From positions 1 to 64,000 of the forward strand of contig NZ_RQHW01000003.1 of NCBI RefSeq assembly GCF_004770995.1: DNA of 64,000 bases, in the 5' to 3' direction. Source of the stretch: Leptospira idonii (GTDB lineage Bacteria; Spirochaetota; Leptospiria; Leptospirales; Leptospiraceae). Under the pieces are notes generated by a model. It was not told the origin of the DNA, did not search any database, and worked only from the letters and a program-made list of their open reading frames with translations. Below are positions 31,157-38,960 of this stretch, in pieces (position 1 is the stretch's first letter; each line of letters opens with the position of its first letter). The position numbers and the translations under genes were made by a program.

Positions 31157-31228
31157 ATATTGATTATGTCACATAGCTAGGTTAAGAAAGGCAGGGGGAG
31201 GATGTCGATTGGTAAAAACTGCGAGTAC

Positions 31229-31257
31229 AAAAAAAGGCCAGACTGATGTCTGGCCTT
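31229..31257 (-). terminator. Strong intrinsic terminator
   Basis: AAGGCCAGAC (31234-31243) pairs perfectly with GTCTGGCCTT (31248-31257) around TGAT. On the minus strand seven T residues follow. It ends the 31285-31650 gene and separates it from ftsQ. Confidence 0.9.
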
Positions 31258-31284
31258 CCGCTACAAATCAAGTTGGATCTTGAT

Positions 31285-31650
31285 TTAGTTGCTAGCGACT
31301 TGTTTTCCTTCTGCCGCTAAACCCATAGATACGTTTTTGTATTTTTGAGCTTCTTTTTCAAGAGCCTCTGCTCTGCGGATTAACTCTTTTTTCTCGTTGT
31401 TTTGAGCGACGATTTTGCCACCACGAGTCACATTTGCTCTCTCACGAAGAGCTTGTGCGAGTTCAGTTTTCTCTTTTGCTACGCTAGCAAGGTATTCTGA
31501 AACGGCAGATTTTTGAGCAGGTGTAGATGCTTGTTCGATCATAGCAGCTTCCAAAAGCTCGATTCTTTCGTTTGTGTCCAGTGCATAGAGATTAGCAGTT
31601 GCTAATCCTAGTCCTAAAATCCCTACAGCGATTGTTTTTTTTAGTTTCAT
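31285..31650 (-). CDS. Small exported helical protein of unknown function
   Basis: 121 residues. A signal peptide with probable cleavage after A-L-Y-A (about residue 23) is followed by a fully helical, coiled-coil-like mature part rich in A, E, K (EKTELAQALRERANV; LIRRAEALEKEAQKYK). The ATG has GAGGAG nine bases upstream and the gene has a strong terminator, so it looks well expressed. Upstream lie repeated GATTAAA half-sites. No family recognised; likely periplasmic. Confidence 0.75.
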   Translation of the reverse strand: MKLKKTIAVGILGLGLATANLYALDTNERIELLEAAMIEQASTPAQKSAVSEYLASVAKEKTELAQALRERANVTRGGKIVAQNNEKKELIRRAEALEKEAQKYKNVSMGLAAEGKQVASN

Positions 31651-32306
31651 GGTTTTTACTCCTCTCTAGAGTTTGGAACCCTCTTTGTGGTTCCTTTCTT
31701 TTATCTTTATGACTCTATTACACGAACAAAAGGATTAAATTCAATCGAAAATTATTGAAAATTTTCCCAATCCAGGCTCCAAACGGGAAAAAAACGCAAA
31801 AAATGCAGAAATTTAATCTATTTTTGATTAAATTTAATCTTAAGAGACATAAAGGATCAAATTTTCCCACAAACTAACTCTTGAAATTTCAAAATGATCC
31901 TGAAAACTAGTCAGTCTAATATCTAAATGTGGACCAAAACGCTCATTCTGGTTTTGACAGCGTATCTTGTTTTCCCCCCTTCCAGCGGGTCAGAACGACA
32001 AGGAAGATCCTCTCATGCCCAAGTTTTAGTTTATGATTCCTTTCCTTGCCTTTGGGCGAATTTTGCAGGGGTAGAAGTCCCTATAGCGAAGAAAGCTCAG
32101 TGTGGTACCTCCCACATCGCAGACGATTTCACAGGAAAAGGCGGGATTTTTTTCTTTTCCACCCTACTTTCTCCTGCAGCTCCCTGCTCTATACTCAATT
32201 TTTCGTTTTATCAACCCTTAAAGACGATCCGACTTCTGACCTAAAATCCTAAGTAGATTTCTTTCCCTTTAGAAACTTACTTACAGCTATTTTAGGAGAT
32301 TATAAA
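31651..32306. other. 656-base intergenic region with AT-rich dyads and a palindromic element
   Basis: Divergent promoters for the 31650 and 32307 genes lie here. TTTAATC (31812-31818) and GATTAAA (31826-31832) form a dyad, followed by another TTTAATC (31833-31839), and GATTAAA recurs near 31734. At 32101-32116 is a perfect-type copy of the dispersed element TGTGGTACCTCCCACA. A 105-codon plus-strand frame (31927-32244) contains that element, has an odd composition and lacks a convincing ribosome site, so I do not call it. Confidence 0.5.
32101..32116. repeat. Dispersed palindromic element, single copy
   Basis: TGTGGTACCTCCCACA: arms TGTGG and CCACA around TACCTC. Same element, reverse orientation, as the copies clustered upstream of rpmH. 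Confidence 0.65.
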
Positions 32307-32720
32307 ATGCGCAGTTTATTTACATATATCGTTGCTTCTTCCGTGATCGGTGCTCCCGTTGAGGAAAAATTATTGGAAAGACTTCACCAATTTCAAAAAA
32401 ACCTAAGTTCCACCCAAGGTCCTGTGAACACAACAGGGATCGTGGATTTAGTGAAAAGGCTGGAGACAAGTGCTTTGGAATCCAAAGTGCTTGTGGCTAA
32501 AATATTAGTATTTGCTGAAGAACTGGAGAAAGAAACAGGGAGAGAGTCGCAGGAACGGCTCTATTCCTCCATCTCCTCCATTTTAAAAGACAGAGCCCCT
32601 CATTTCAGATTCCATGTGCTCACTTGCCCGGTGACAAAAAAAACTTGGATTGCCAAGGGAGAAACAGGTGTTAATCCTTATCTTCTCGGTGCGGAAATAA
32701 AGGCTCACCAATTAAGTTAA
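32307..32720 (+). CDS. Conserved-looking protein of unknown function
   Basis: 137 residues, probably cytoplasmic: the mildly hydrophobic start (SLFTYIVASSVIG) is too short for a clear signal. The body is helical with a C-terminal beta segment (HFRFHVLTCPVTKKTWIAKGETG). AGGAG lies upstream of the ATG (32291 region). Eighteen bases separate it from the antiporter gene, so the two may be co-transcribed. No function proposed. Confidence 0.65.
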   Translation: MRSLFTYIVASSVIGAPVEEKLLERLHQFQKNLSSTQGPVNTTGIVDLVKRLETSALESKVLVAKILVFAEELEKETGRESQERLYSSISSILKDRAPHFRFHVLTCPVTKKTWIAKGETGVNPYLLGAEIKAHQLS

Positions 32721-32738
32721 ACATTAAAGAGAGACTGG

Positions 32739-34220
32739 ATGGAATTTGAACTCAATATTTTCGCACTGTCTTCGCTCATCATCATCAGCATAGGTTTGCT
32801 GAGGGTGTCAACGAAGTTCGGTGTGCCTTCCCTAATCATCTTTCTTACCATCGGAATGCTCGCAGGTTCCGATGGTATTTTAGGAATTCCTTTTACGGAT
32901 GCGGATCTGGCCCAGAAAGTCGGTTCCATTGCGCTCGCATTCATTTTGTTTTCGGGCGGTTTGGAAACAGACTGGTCCAAGGTGCGTCCCATTCTCTGGA
33001 AAGGAATCTCCCTAGGAACGATCGGAGTGCTTCTCACCTGTCTGATCGTAGGAAGTTTCACTGTTTACGTTTTGAAATTCCCTCCTGTCGTAGGTTTTTT
33101 GCTAGGTGCCATTGTCTCGTCTACGGATGCTGCAGCGGTTTTCAACGTTTTGCGAACAAACAAAACGGGGATGAAAAAAGAACTCACTTCCTTGCTCGAA
33201 TTCGAATCTGGAAGTAACGATCCTTTGGCGGTTCTACTCACGACCACTATTTTAGGATTTGTGGGAAGCACCTCTCCTAATATGATAGATATCGCCAAAG
33301 AAATCGGTCAGCAGTTTTCATTAGGAATCATTCTGGGAGTCGTTTTCGGTTATCTGATCTATAGAGGGATGAACCGAATCAAATTGGACTACGAAGGATT
33401 GTATCCAGTTCTTCTTTCCGCTTCGATCCTATTCGTTTACTCCGCCACCCAATTGGTAGGAGGAAACCCCTTCCTTGCGGTTTATATCGCAGGTATGGTG
33501 CTGGGAAACAGATCCTTCGTGCACAAACGAAGTAACGTGCGTTTTATGGATGGAATCGCTTGGTTGATGCAGATCATCATGTTCCTTACCTTGGGACTTC
33601 TAGTGTTTCCTTCGAAAATACCCGCTGTGATCGGAATTGGAATCGCATTCTCAGTATTCATCATGGTTGTTGCCAGACCTGTGGCAGTGTTTCTCACACT
33701 CTTAGGTACGAAAATTCCTTGGAAAGAGAAGGCTTTGATCTCCTGGGTAGGACTCAGAGGAGCCGCTCCGATCATCCTGGCCACATTCCCTTTTGCGAAG
33801 CAGCTGCCCGAATCGGAGATGATTTTCAATTTGGTATTCTTCACCGTAATCACCTCACTTGTGTTACAAGGATCAACCATTCCGATCGTAGTTCGATTTT
33901 TGGGTCTGGAAACTTCCTTGGAACAAAGAGCGTCTTATCCTTTCGAATTCGAAAACAAAGAACAAAGCGGAACCCAACTTTTGGAATTCATCGTTCCATA
34001 CGGTTCCTCTTCTGTAGGCAAATTCGTTTACGAATTGGATTTTCCGGAAAACTCTCTCATCACTTTGATCTATAGGGGAGATTCACATATTGTCCCTACG
34101 GGTAAAACGATGATGGAAGACGGAGATGTGCTTTTGGTATTGACTCCGAACGGAGCCGAAAAAGAGATACAGACGATATTGTCTAAGATGAAAGCCCCTT
34201 CCCCCGCTGCCGTATCTTAG
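32739..34220 (+). CDS. K+/H+ antiporter, NhaP2/CvrA type
   Basis: 493-residue inner-membrane cation/proton antiporter (CPA1). About 12 membrane segments; ion-site motifs LGAIVSSTDAAAVFNVL and LEFESGSNDPLAV are present. The C-terminal 80 residues (SSVGKFVYELDFPENSLITLIYRGD, then GDVLLVLTP) form a TrkA-C/RCK_C regulatory domain, typical of NhaP2 proteins that protect against excess cytoplasmic potassium. Confidence 0.92.
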   Translation: MEFELNIFALSSLIIISIGLLRVSTKFGVPSLIIFLTIGMLAGSDGILGIPFTDADLAQKVGSIALAFILFSGGLETDWSKVRPILWKGISLGTIGVLLTCLIVGSFTVYVLKFPPVVGFLLGAIVSSTDAAAVFNVLRTNKTGMKKELTSLLEFESGSNDPLAVLLTTTILGFVGSTSPNMIDIAKEIGQQFSLGIILGVVFGYLIYRGMNRIKLDYEGLYPVLLSASILFVYSATQLVGGNPFLAVYIAGMVLGNRSFVHKRSNVRFMDGIAWLMQIIMFLTLGLLVFPSKIPAVIGIGIAFSVFIMVVARPVAVFLTLLGTKIPWKEKALISWVGLRGAAPIILATFPFAKQLPESEMIFNLVFFTVITSLVLQGSTIPIVVRFLGLETSLEQRASYPFEFENKEQSGTQLLEFIVPYGSSSVGKFVYELDFPENSLITLIYRGDSHIVPTGKTMMEDGDVLLVLTPNGAEKEIQTILSKMKAPSPAAVS

Positions 34221-34257
34221 GCGGCAGTGGGTTCAGAAGCGAAAGTCCTGAGTTGTA

Positions 34258-35958
34258 TTAATACTTGGTTTTAGTGTAACTCAACTTTTTATTGAGGATG
34301 ATCTCCACTTTGGTGACTTCTCCCGAAGTCACTACGATCTCAGCATTTTCCAATTTCATTTCTTCCATGAAGCTGGCTCTGATTTCATATTTACCCGGTT
34401 TCAAGTTTGTGAACCAGAAGTATCCGTCTTTATCGGTAGTTACCTTAAAGATTTGGTTGGTAGATACCACAGTAGGCATATAGATCGGATGTTTTTCGAT
34501 CGGATTGTCCAAAGTTTTGAAGAAAACTCTTCCTTGGATCGCACCATATCCGTCCATAGAGTTGATCGTATCCAAAGTAGTGGTCTGCTTTGGAATTACC
34601 GCAGCTGCCGTTTTATAAATCGGATAGTTATCTGCTCTAATTTCAATTTGGTGAACACCTGCAGGAAGTTTATCGATACGAATATTGTAAATATCGCCTT
34701 GAACTAAAGTTCCCATCTTAGTGATGGAGCCCCAAATTTTGGATTTTTCCGTAGTGATTTTGGAAGTATATTCCTGATCATCCACCAATACTTTGATCTT
34801 TCGGATCGTATCTTCCGGTGTGGACTTGGAAGATAACAGTTTCCCTTGTTTCTCCAAAAGACTGTAAGGCGACTTAGATGCGGAACCACCGTACGTTTTG
34901 TCTTTGATGATTGTCGTTTTGATGAGAATGTCTCCCGTTGTGACCGAAGGCACTACAGGAGGTTCCGTTTCCGTAATCGGAGGAATGACCACAGTCGTAG
35001 GATTCGAAGGAACCGGTTCAGGATCCGGAGGAACTACGATCGTAGAAGGATTGTTTGGTGTAGGAGGAACAATCGGCTGATTGATAACGATGTTCGGCGG
35101 AGGAGGCGGAGGAGTGACTGGCGCCGGTTTTCCAGTAAGGATGATCCCCGCTGCATTTCCTGACACTTGAGGAGTCTGCTCGTGATTGAATTTTTTGGCC
35201 ATCTTTACTGTTTCTTCTTTAGCAACGAAGAAAGCTTCCAATGCGGTGACAACTGAGTCGTTGTTTAGATCCGCCTTTTCCAAAGCATTTCCGAAGTTGT
35301 AAGTAAAGATACCGTGATTGATGGTTCCTCCGACTTCGATCGAAGTTTGGTTGTCATCGGAAGAAGATATGATGGCTTTATCTTGGAAATAATAGTCGTC
35401 CGCATTTTGACGCACAACTCCGTCATTCCCTTGAGCAATCGGAATCTCTGCGGCACCTTTCGTATTTTTTCCTTTTTTCGAAATCCCTCCCGAATAACAG
35501 CAGTCAAGTACGAACACCGTCTTTGTGGATTTAATTGCGGAAAGAAACTCGTTCAATTCCTCATCGGAAATATGAGGTCGATCGTAACAAATCAAATGGT
35601 TACGTGTTCCGTTCTTTGTTTTAGGGTCGGGAGTTGTCATCCCATGGCCGGAAAAATAAAGAAAAACGGAATCTTCTTTGCCGACTTGTTTTCCCAAAGC
35701 GGAGATTGCGTTTTTTACATTATCCCGAGTTACCATCTTACCGAGTAGCACTTGGATATCTTTAAAATTACCTTTCTTTTGGATTTTATCCTTTAGGAAA
35801 GTGGCATCTGCTTCACAGAGCTCAAGCTCAGGAATTTTGGCAGTATTGCCTTTGTAGTTGGTTCCGATAAACAATGCGTATCGGTTTTGTCCAAATACGG
35901 GAACAGTCAATAAACACCCTAAAATTAGGGAGGAAAGAATGTTTCGAAAAGAAAACAT
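34258..35958 (-). CDS. Secreted caspase-like (C14) peptidase with proline-rich linker and Cna-B-like tail
   Basis: 566 residues from ATG 35958 (AGAGGA upstream). A signal peptide (about 1-23) is followed by a caspase domain: RYALFIGTNY at its start, catalytic H105 in YFSGHG and C154 in LDCCYSGG. Near the domain's end DLNNDSVVTALE (from D230) resembles an EF-hand calcium loop. A Pro/Thr-rich linker (about 278-340) leads to beta-rich modules, the last (VFFKTLDNPIEKHPIYMP to FWFTNLKPGKYEIRA) like carboxypeptidase-regulatory or Cna-B folds. Predicted to act outside the cytoplasm, perhaps calcium-dependent as for metacaspases; substrate unknown. Confidence 0.85.
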   Translation of the reverse strand: MFSFRNILSSLILGCLLTVPVFGQNRYALFIGTNYKGNTAKIPELELCEADATFLKDKIQKKGNFKDIQVLLGKMVTRDNVKNAISALGKQVGKEDSVFLYFSGHGMTTPDPKTKNGTRNHLICYDRPHISDEELNEFLSAIKSTKTVFVLDCCYSGGISKKGKNTKGAAEIPIAQGNDGVVRQNADDYYFQDKAIISSSDDNQTSIEVGGTINHGIFTYNFGNALEKADLNNDSVVTALEAFFVAKEETVKMAKKFNHEQTPQVSGNAAGIILTGKPAPVTPPPPPPNIVINQPIVPPTPNNPSTIVVPPDPEPVPSNPTTVVIPPITETEPPVVPSVTTGDILIKTTIIKDKTYGGSASKSPYSLLEKQGKLLSSKSTPEDTIRKIKVLVDDQEYTSKITTEKSKIWGSITKMGTLVQGDIYNIRIDKLPAGVHQIEIRADNYPIYKTAAAVIPKQTTTLDTINSMDGYGAIQGRVFFKTLDNPIEKHPIYMPTVVSTNQIFKVTTDKDGYFWFTNLKPGKYEIRASFMEEMKLENAEIVVTSGEVTKVEIILNKKLSYTKTKY

Positions 35959-36018
35959 GAATGAAATTCCTCTCAGTTGAGTTTTAAGTGTTATATCTTT
36001 CACCTATGAAAACGGAAA

Positions 36019-37296
36019 TCAATTGGATTTTTCCTTTTTTTGCAAAAAACGAAAGACCTCGGGAAGCACGATTTCATGGAATTCCCCATTGATACGGGAT
36101 TCTCCTCTACAGTCGTAATGAATATTATCAACAAACATTTGGGAAGGATAACCGGACTCGGGAAAGAAAAACACTCCTACATCCTGGTTTTTGGCAAAAA
36201 ATTTCTTCAATTCACCTAACTTATATTGAACTTCAGGAGTTTTTTCCCTTTCCGCAATCCAAGGCATGTACACGAAACCGAAAACGATCTCTTTGCTTCT
36301 AGCGTATGTGATTAGATCTTCCAGAACTTGATAGTCCGGTTTTTCCCAAGAAGAAGGATCCGTATTCACGATTTCTTTAGATGCATCCTCTTTGAATTTT
36401 TCTCTGGCGAATAGAACCAGTTCCGGTTTCAAACGATTGGAAATATTATATTTACCGAGATGTCTTTCAATTTGATCCTGAATGATGAGATTGTCTTCCT
36501 TTTGAGAAGAAGGAGGAACGCACAAACCGGCTTCCACATTCTCGCATTTCTCACATAACTTCGATTTTTCGAGATAATTAGGGGAAACTTTCCAATGAGT
36601 GGCACTGAGAGCGTTTCGAACGGCTCCATGAAACCTGTAGGATTCGTAAAGAAGGGGAATCGCTTTTGTGACGATGAAAATCCTTTCCACTCCTTCGTAT
36701 TGTTCCCAAAGTTCGGAAATGGAAAATTGATGCAGATATCTATGTCCGAAAAATTCCCAAAGGATTTGATCGAAATCATCCTGTTTGCCGCTGTAGCTGA
36801 TTATATTTTCCTTTTTGGGAGATTGGAAAATATTTTTTTCCCAGCCTTCGTTCCATCTTCTTTTCAGATAGTCCGCCAAAGATTCGTTCGTATTTACTAC
36901 TTTTCCGCTAGGATCATACAAAGGAGGGCCGTAACCGGAAGAATACAATTTCGGTGAACCGGCAAATAAGATCATTTTAGGTTTCACATTTCCCTTTCGG
37001 ATGTACTTATCCAAAAAGAAACGATAGTACTTCGGTCCCATCGCAGGAAGACTGTGATTGTAAACGGAATATTCTCCTTCCGTTTTTTTGGAATAACCTT
37101 CCAGTGCCATAGAGCGGGAGTCTCCGATGATGACTATGTCCGCATTTCCCTTCCCTGATTCGACATATCGTTTCTTCAGGTTTACGAAAAAAATCTCAGG
37201 CTGTTCGAAATAATAAACATCAGTGATTCGAACAACTAATTCTAATAAGGCGAAAAAGGAAAGTGCCAGTAATATTCCGATAAACTTAGAACGCAA
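36019..37296 (-). CDS. DUF1574/SGNH-like membrane-anchored protein paired with an O-acyltransferase
   Basis: 425 residues. An N-terminal anchor (about 6-24) is followed by a periplasmic SGNH-hydrolase-like domain with IVIIGDSRSM (D59, S60) near the start and VDNIHYDCRGESR near the end, giving a Ser and a D-x-x-H pair. DUF1574 proteins are abundant in Leptospira. The TTG start overlaps the MBOAT gene by eleven bases and has AGAGG upstream. By analogy with AlgX/AlgJ it may finish acyl transfer to an exported polymer; that is inference. Confidence 0.78.
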   Translation of the reverse strand: MRSKFIGILLALSFFALLELVVRITDVYYFEQPEIFFVNLKKRYVESGKGNADIVIIGDSRSMALEGYSKKTEGEYSVYNHSLPAMGPKYYRFFLDKYIRKGNVKPKMILFAGSPKLYSSGYGPPLYDPSGKVVNTNESLADYLKRRWNEGWEKNIFQSPKKENIISYSGKQDDFDQILWEFFGHRYLHQFSISELWEQYEGVERIFIVTKAIPLLYESYRFHGAVRNALSATHWKVSPNYLEKSKLCEKCENVEAGLCVPPSSQKEDNLIIQDQIERHLGKYNISNRLKPELVLFAREKFKEDASKEIVNTDPSSWEKPDYQVLEDLITYARSKEIVFGFVYMPWIAEREKTPEVQYKLGELKKFFAKNQDVGVFFFPESGYPSQMFVDNIHYDCRGESRINGEFHEIVLPEVFRFLQKKEKSN

Positions 37297-38830
37297 AGTA
37301 GATTACCTCTTTTCCAAAGATCCCTTTGGTCAAAATCAAAAAGCCGACGAATATGAATACCGCAGCCTGAATCCAATAATGGTATTTATATATCCAGTAT
37401 CTGTCGTTTTTAAAATAGGTGAACGCATCCAAAATAAAAAGAGGAAGAGTGATTTTAAACACTTCTTGAAAGAGAGGCCATGCATCTTTCACTCCGTTGG
37501 CCGGCGAAACGTTCCAATCCCAGAAATAAATCAACTTTTGGTAATATAACAACATCATACTTCCGTCGTAACTTCGGAAGGCCACCCCGCTCATCGCTAC
37601 CAGAAAATAAATGAACATTCTGGATGTGGTACCTGTCAAAAAACGAAGAGGGGTGATTTTGGCAGGTTCCGTCGATTCCCCCTCTTTCGCTTTTTTAGGA
37701 GCGAAAAAAGCCAAATAAATGACAGTGTAAATCCCCTGTAAAGTTCCCCAAGTCACGAAAGTCCAATTGGCTCCGTGCCAAAATCCGGACACCACGAAAA
37801 TGACGAACAGGTTGCGTAGTTGTTTGATCTTCCCGAATCTGCTTCCGCCCAATGAAATATAAATGTAGTCCCTAAACCATCTATTGAGAGTTACGTGCCA
37901 TCTGTTCCAAAACTCGATGGGGTTTCTGGAAAATTCGGGAGTTTCGAAGTTCACAGTAAGTGTCACACCTAACAAACGAGAGGTTCCCAAAGCGATAAAG
38001 GAGTATCCTGCAAAGTCGCAATATACCTGCATAAGTAAAGCGAGACAGGCAACGAATACCTGGCTTCCATCTACGGTTGTTATGATTTCCGGATTGGAAA
38101 GATACACTCCTTTCCCCGCCAAAAATACCTGATCGATGAATATCGCCAAATTGTCCGCAACATAGACCTTCATGAAATATCCCAGAAGGATATCCCATGC
38201 CGCTAACTGCACTCCTTCCAGAGTGGGAAATTTCGGTTTCTTTAACTGAGGAAGAAGATCGACGGCGCGTTCGATAGGCCCTGCCACCAACTGAGGAAAA
38301 TAATTTACGAACAGTGCGAAATCGAAAAAGTCTCTTTCCGCTTTGATTTGTCCACGATAGACATCGATCGTATAGGACATGGTTTGGAAGGTATAAAAAC
38401 TGATTCCTACGGGAAGAACGAAGTTTTGCAAAACAAAGATGGAACTGGCACTGAGAGTGGACCCTCCCCAGATTGCCACCAAACCGTTATAAGACGAGAT
38501 GAAGCTGGATGTGAAAAAGTCGAAGTACTTCATCGTAAAGAGAAGTCCCAGATTGGCGATTACGGAGAAGGCTAGAAAAAGTCTTCTGCTGATAAGAGTC
38601 TTTGATTTTTCGATTCCTATGGCTGCAAAATAATCTATGAATGTGCTCGTAAAGATAAGAGTGAGAAAGAACCATTCCCACCAGCCGTAGAAAAAATAAG
38701 ATGCAAATAGAAGCCAAAGATTTTGACCTCGAAGCGCCCATTTGTGTTTTCCCGCCAGAAGACCGAATGCCAGAAACACCGCATAAACTGCCAGAAAGAA
38801 GACTAAGAATACGAATGTATTAAAGAGCAT
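37286..38830 (-). CDS. MBOAT-family O-acyltransferase (AlgI/DltB-like)
   Basis: 514-residue multi-pass membrane acyltransferase. Family marks are PVGISFYTFQTMSYTIDVYRG, FPQLVAGPIERA, SRNPIEFWNRWHVTLNRWFRDYIYISLGGSR and the catalytic-histidine segment VVSGFWHGANWTF. AlgI-type enzymes carry acetyl groups across the inner membrane for polysaccharide acetylation. Overlaps the DUF1574 gene, forming a two-gene acylation module. Starts at ATG 38830, divergent from recQ. Confidence 0.92.
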   Translation of the reverse strand: MLFNTFVFLVFFLAVYAVFLAFGLLAGKHKWALRGQNLWLLFASYFFYGWWEWFFLTLIFTSTFIDYFAAIGIEKSKTLISRRLFLAFSVIANLGLLFTMKYFDFFTSSFISSYNGLVAIWGGSTLSASSIFVLQNFVLPVGISFYTFQTMSYTIDVYRGQIKAERDFFDFALFVNYFPQLVAGPIERAVDLLPQLKKPKFPTLEGVQLAAWDILLGYFMKVYVADNLAIFIDQVFLAGKGVYLSNPEIITTVDGSQVFVACLALLMQVYCDFAGYSFIALGTSRLLGVTLTVNFETPEFSRNPIEFWNRWHVTLNRWFRDYIYISLGGSRFGKIKQLRNLFVIFVVSGFWHGANWTFVTWGTLQGIYTVIYLAFFAPKKAKEGESTEPAKITPLRFLTGTTSRMFIYFLVAMSGVAFRSYDGSMMLLYYQKLIYFWDWNVSPANGVKDAWPLFQEVFKITLPLFILDAFTYFKNDRYWIYKYHYWIQAAVFIFVGFLILTKGIFGKEVIYFAF

Positions 38831-38923
38831 GAATTTTTATTACAGTTTTCGAATCTGTTTTATATGTAAAAGTGAAAAACGTAGATAGAAACGGATTAAA
38901 TCCCCTTATTGTATGTTTAGGTA

Positions 38924-38951
38924 TTGACCTGTAATCGATTGCCTGTATCTT
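38924..38951 (+). promoter_or_regulatory. Candidate sigma-70 promoter of recQ
   Basis: TTGACC (38924-38929), 16 bases, then TATCTT (38946-38951). Transcription would start about 38958, nearly on the TTG start codon at 38961, so the message may be leaderless. Confidence 0.4.
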
Positions 38952-38960
38952 CATCCTTGT

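Noticed and set aside
31927..32244. 105-codon plus-strand frame beginning with a hydrophobic stretch
   Set aside because: Contains a copy of the dispersed palindrome, ends in odd composition and has no convincing ribosome site; treated as intergenic, though a degraded secreted peptide cannot be excluded.
34846..35163. Arginine-rich plus-strand frame inside the caspase gene
   Set aside because: Mirror of the Pro/Val/Thr-rich linker coding sequence on the other strand.
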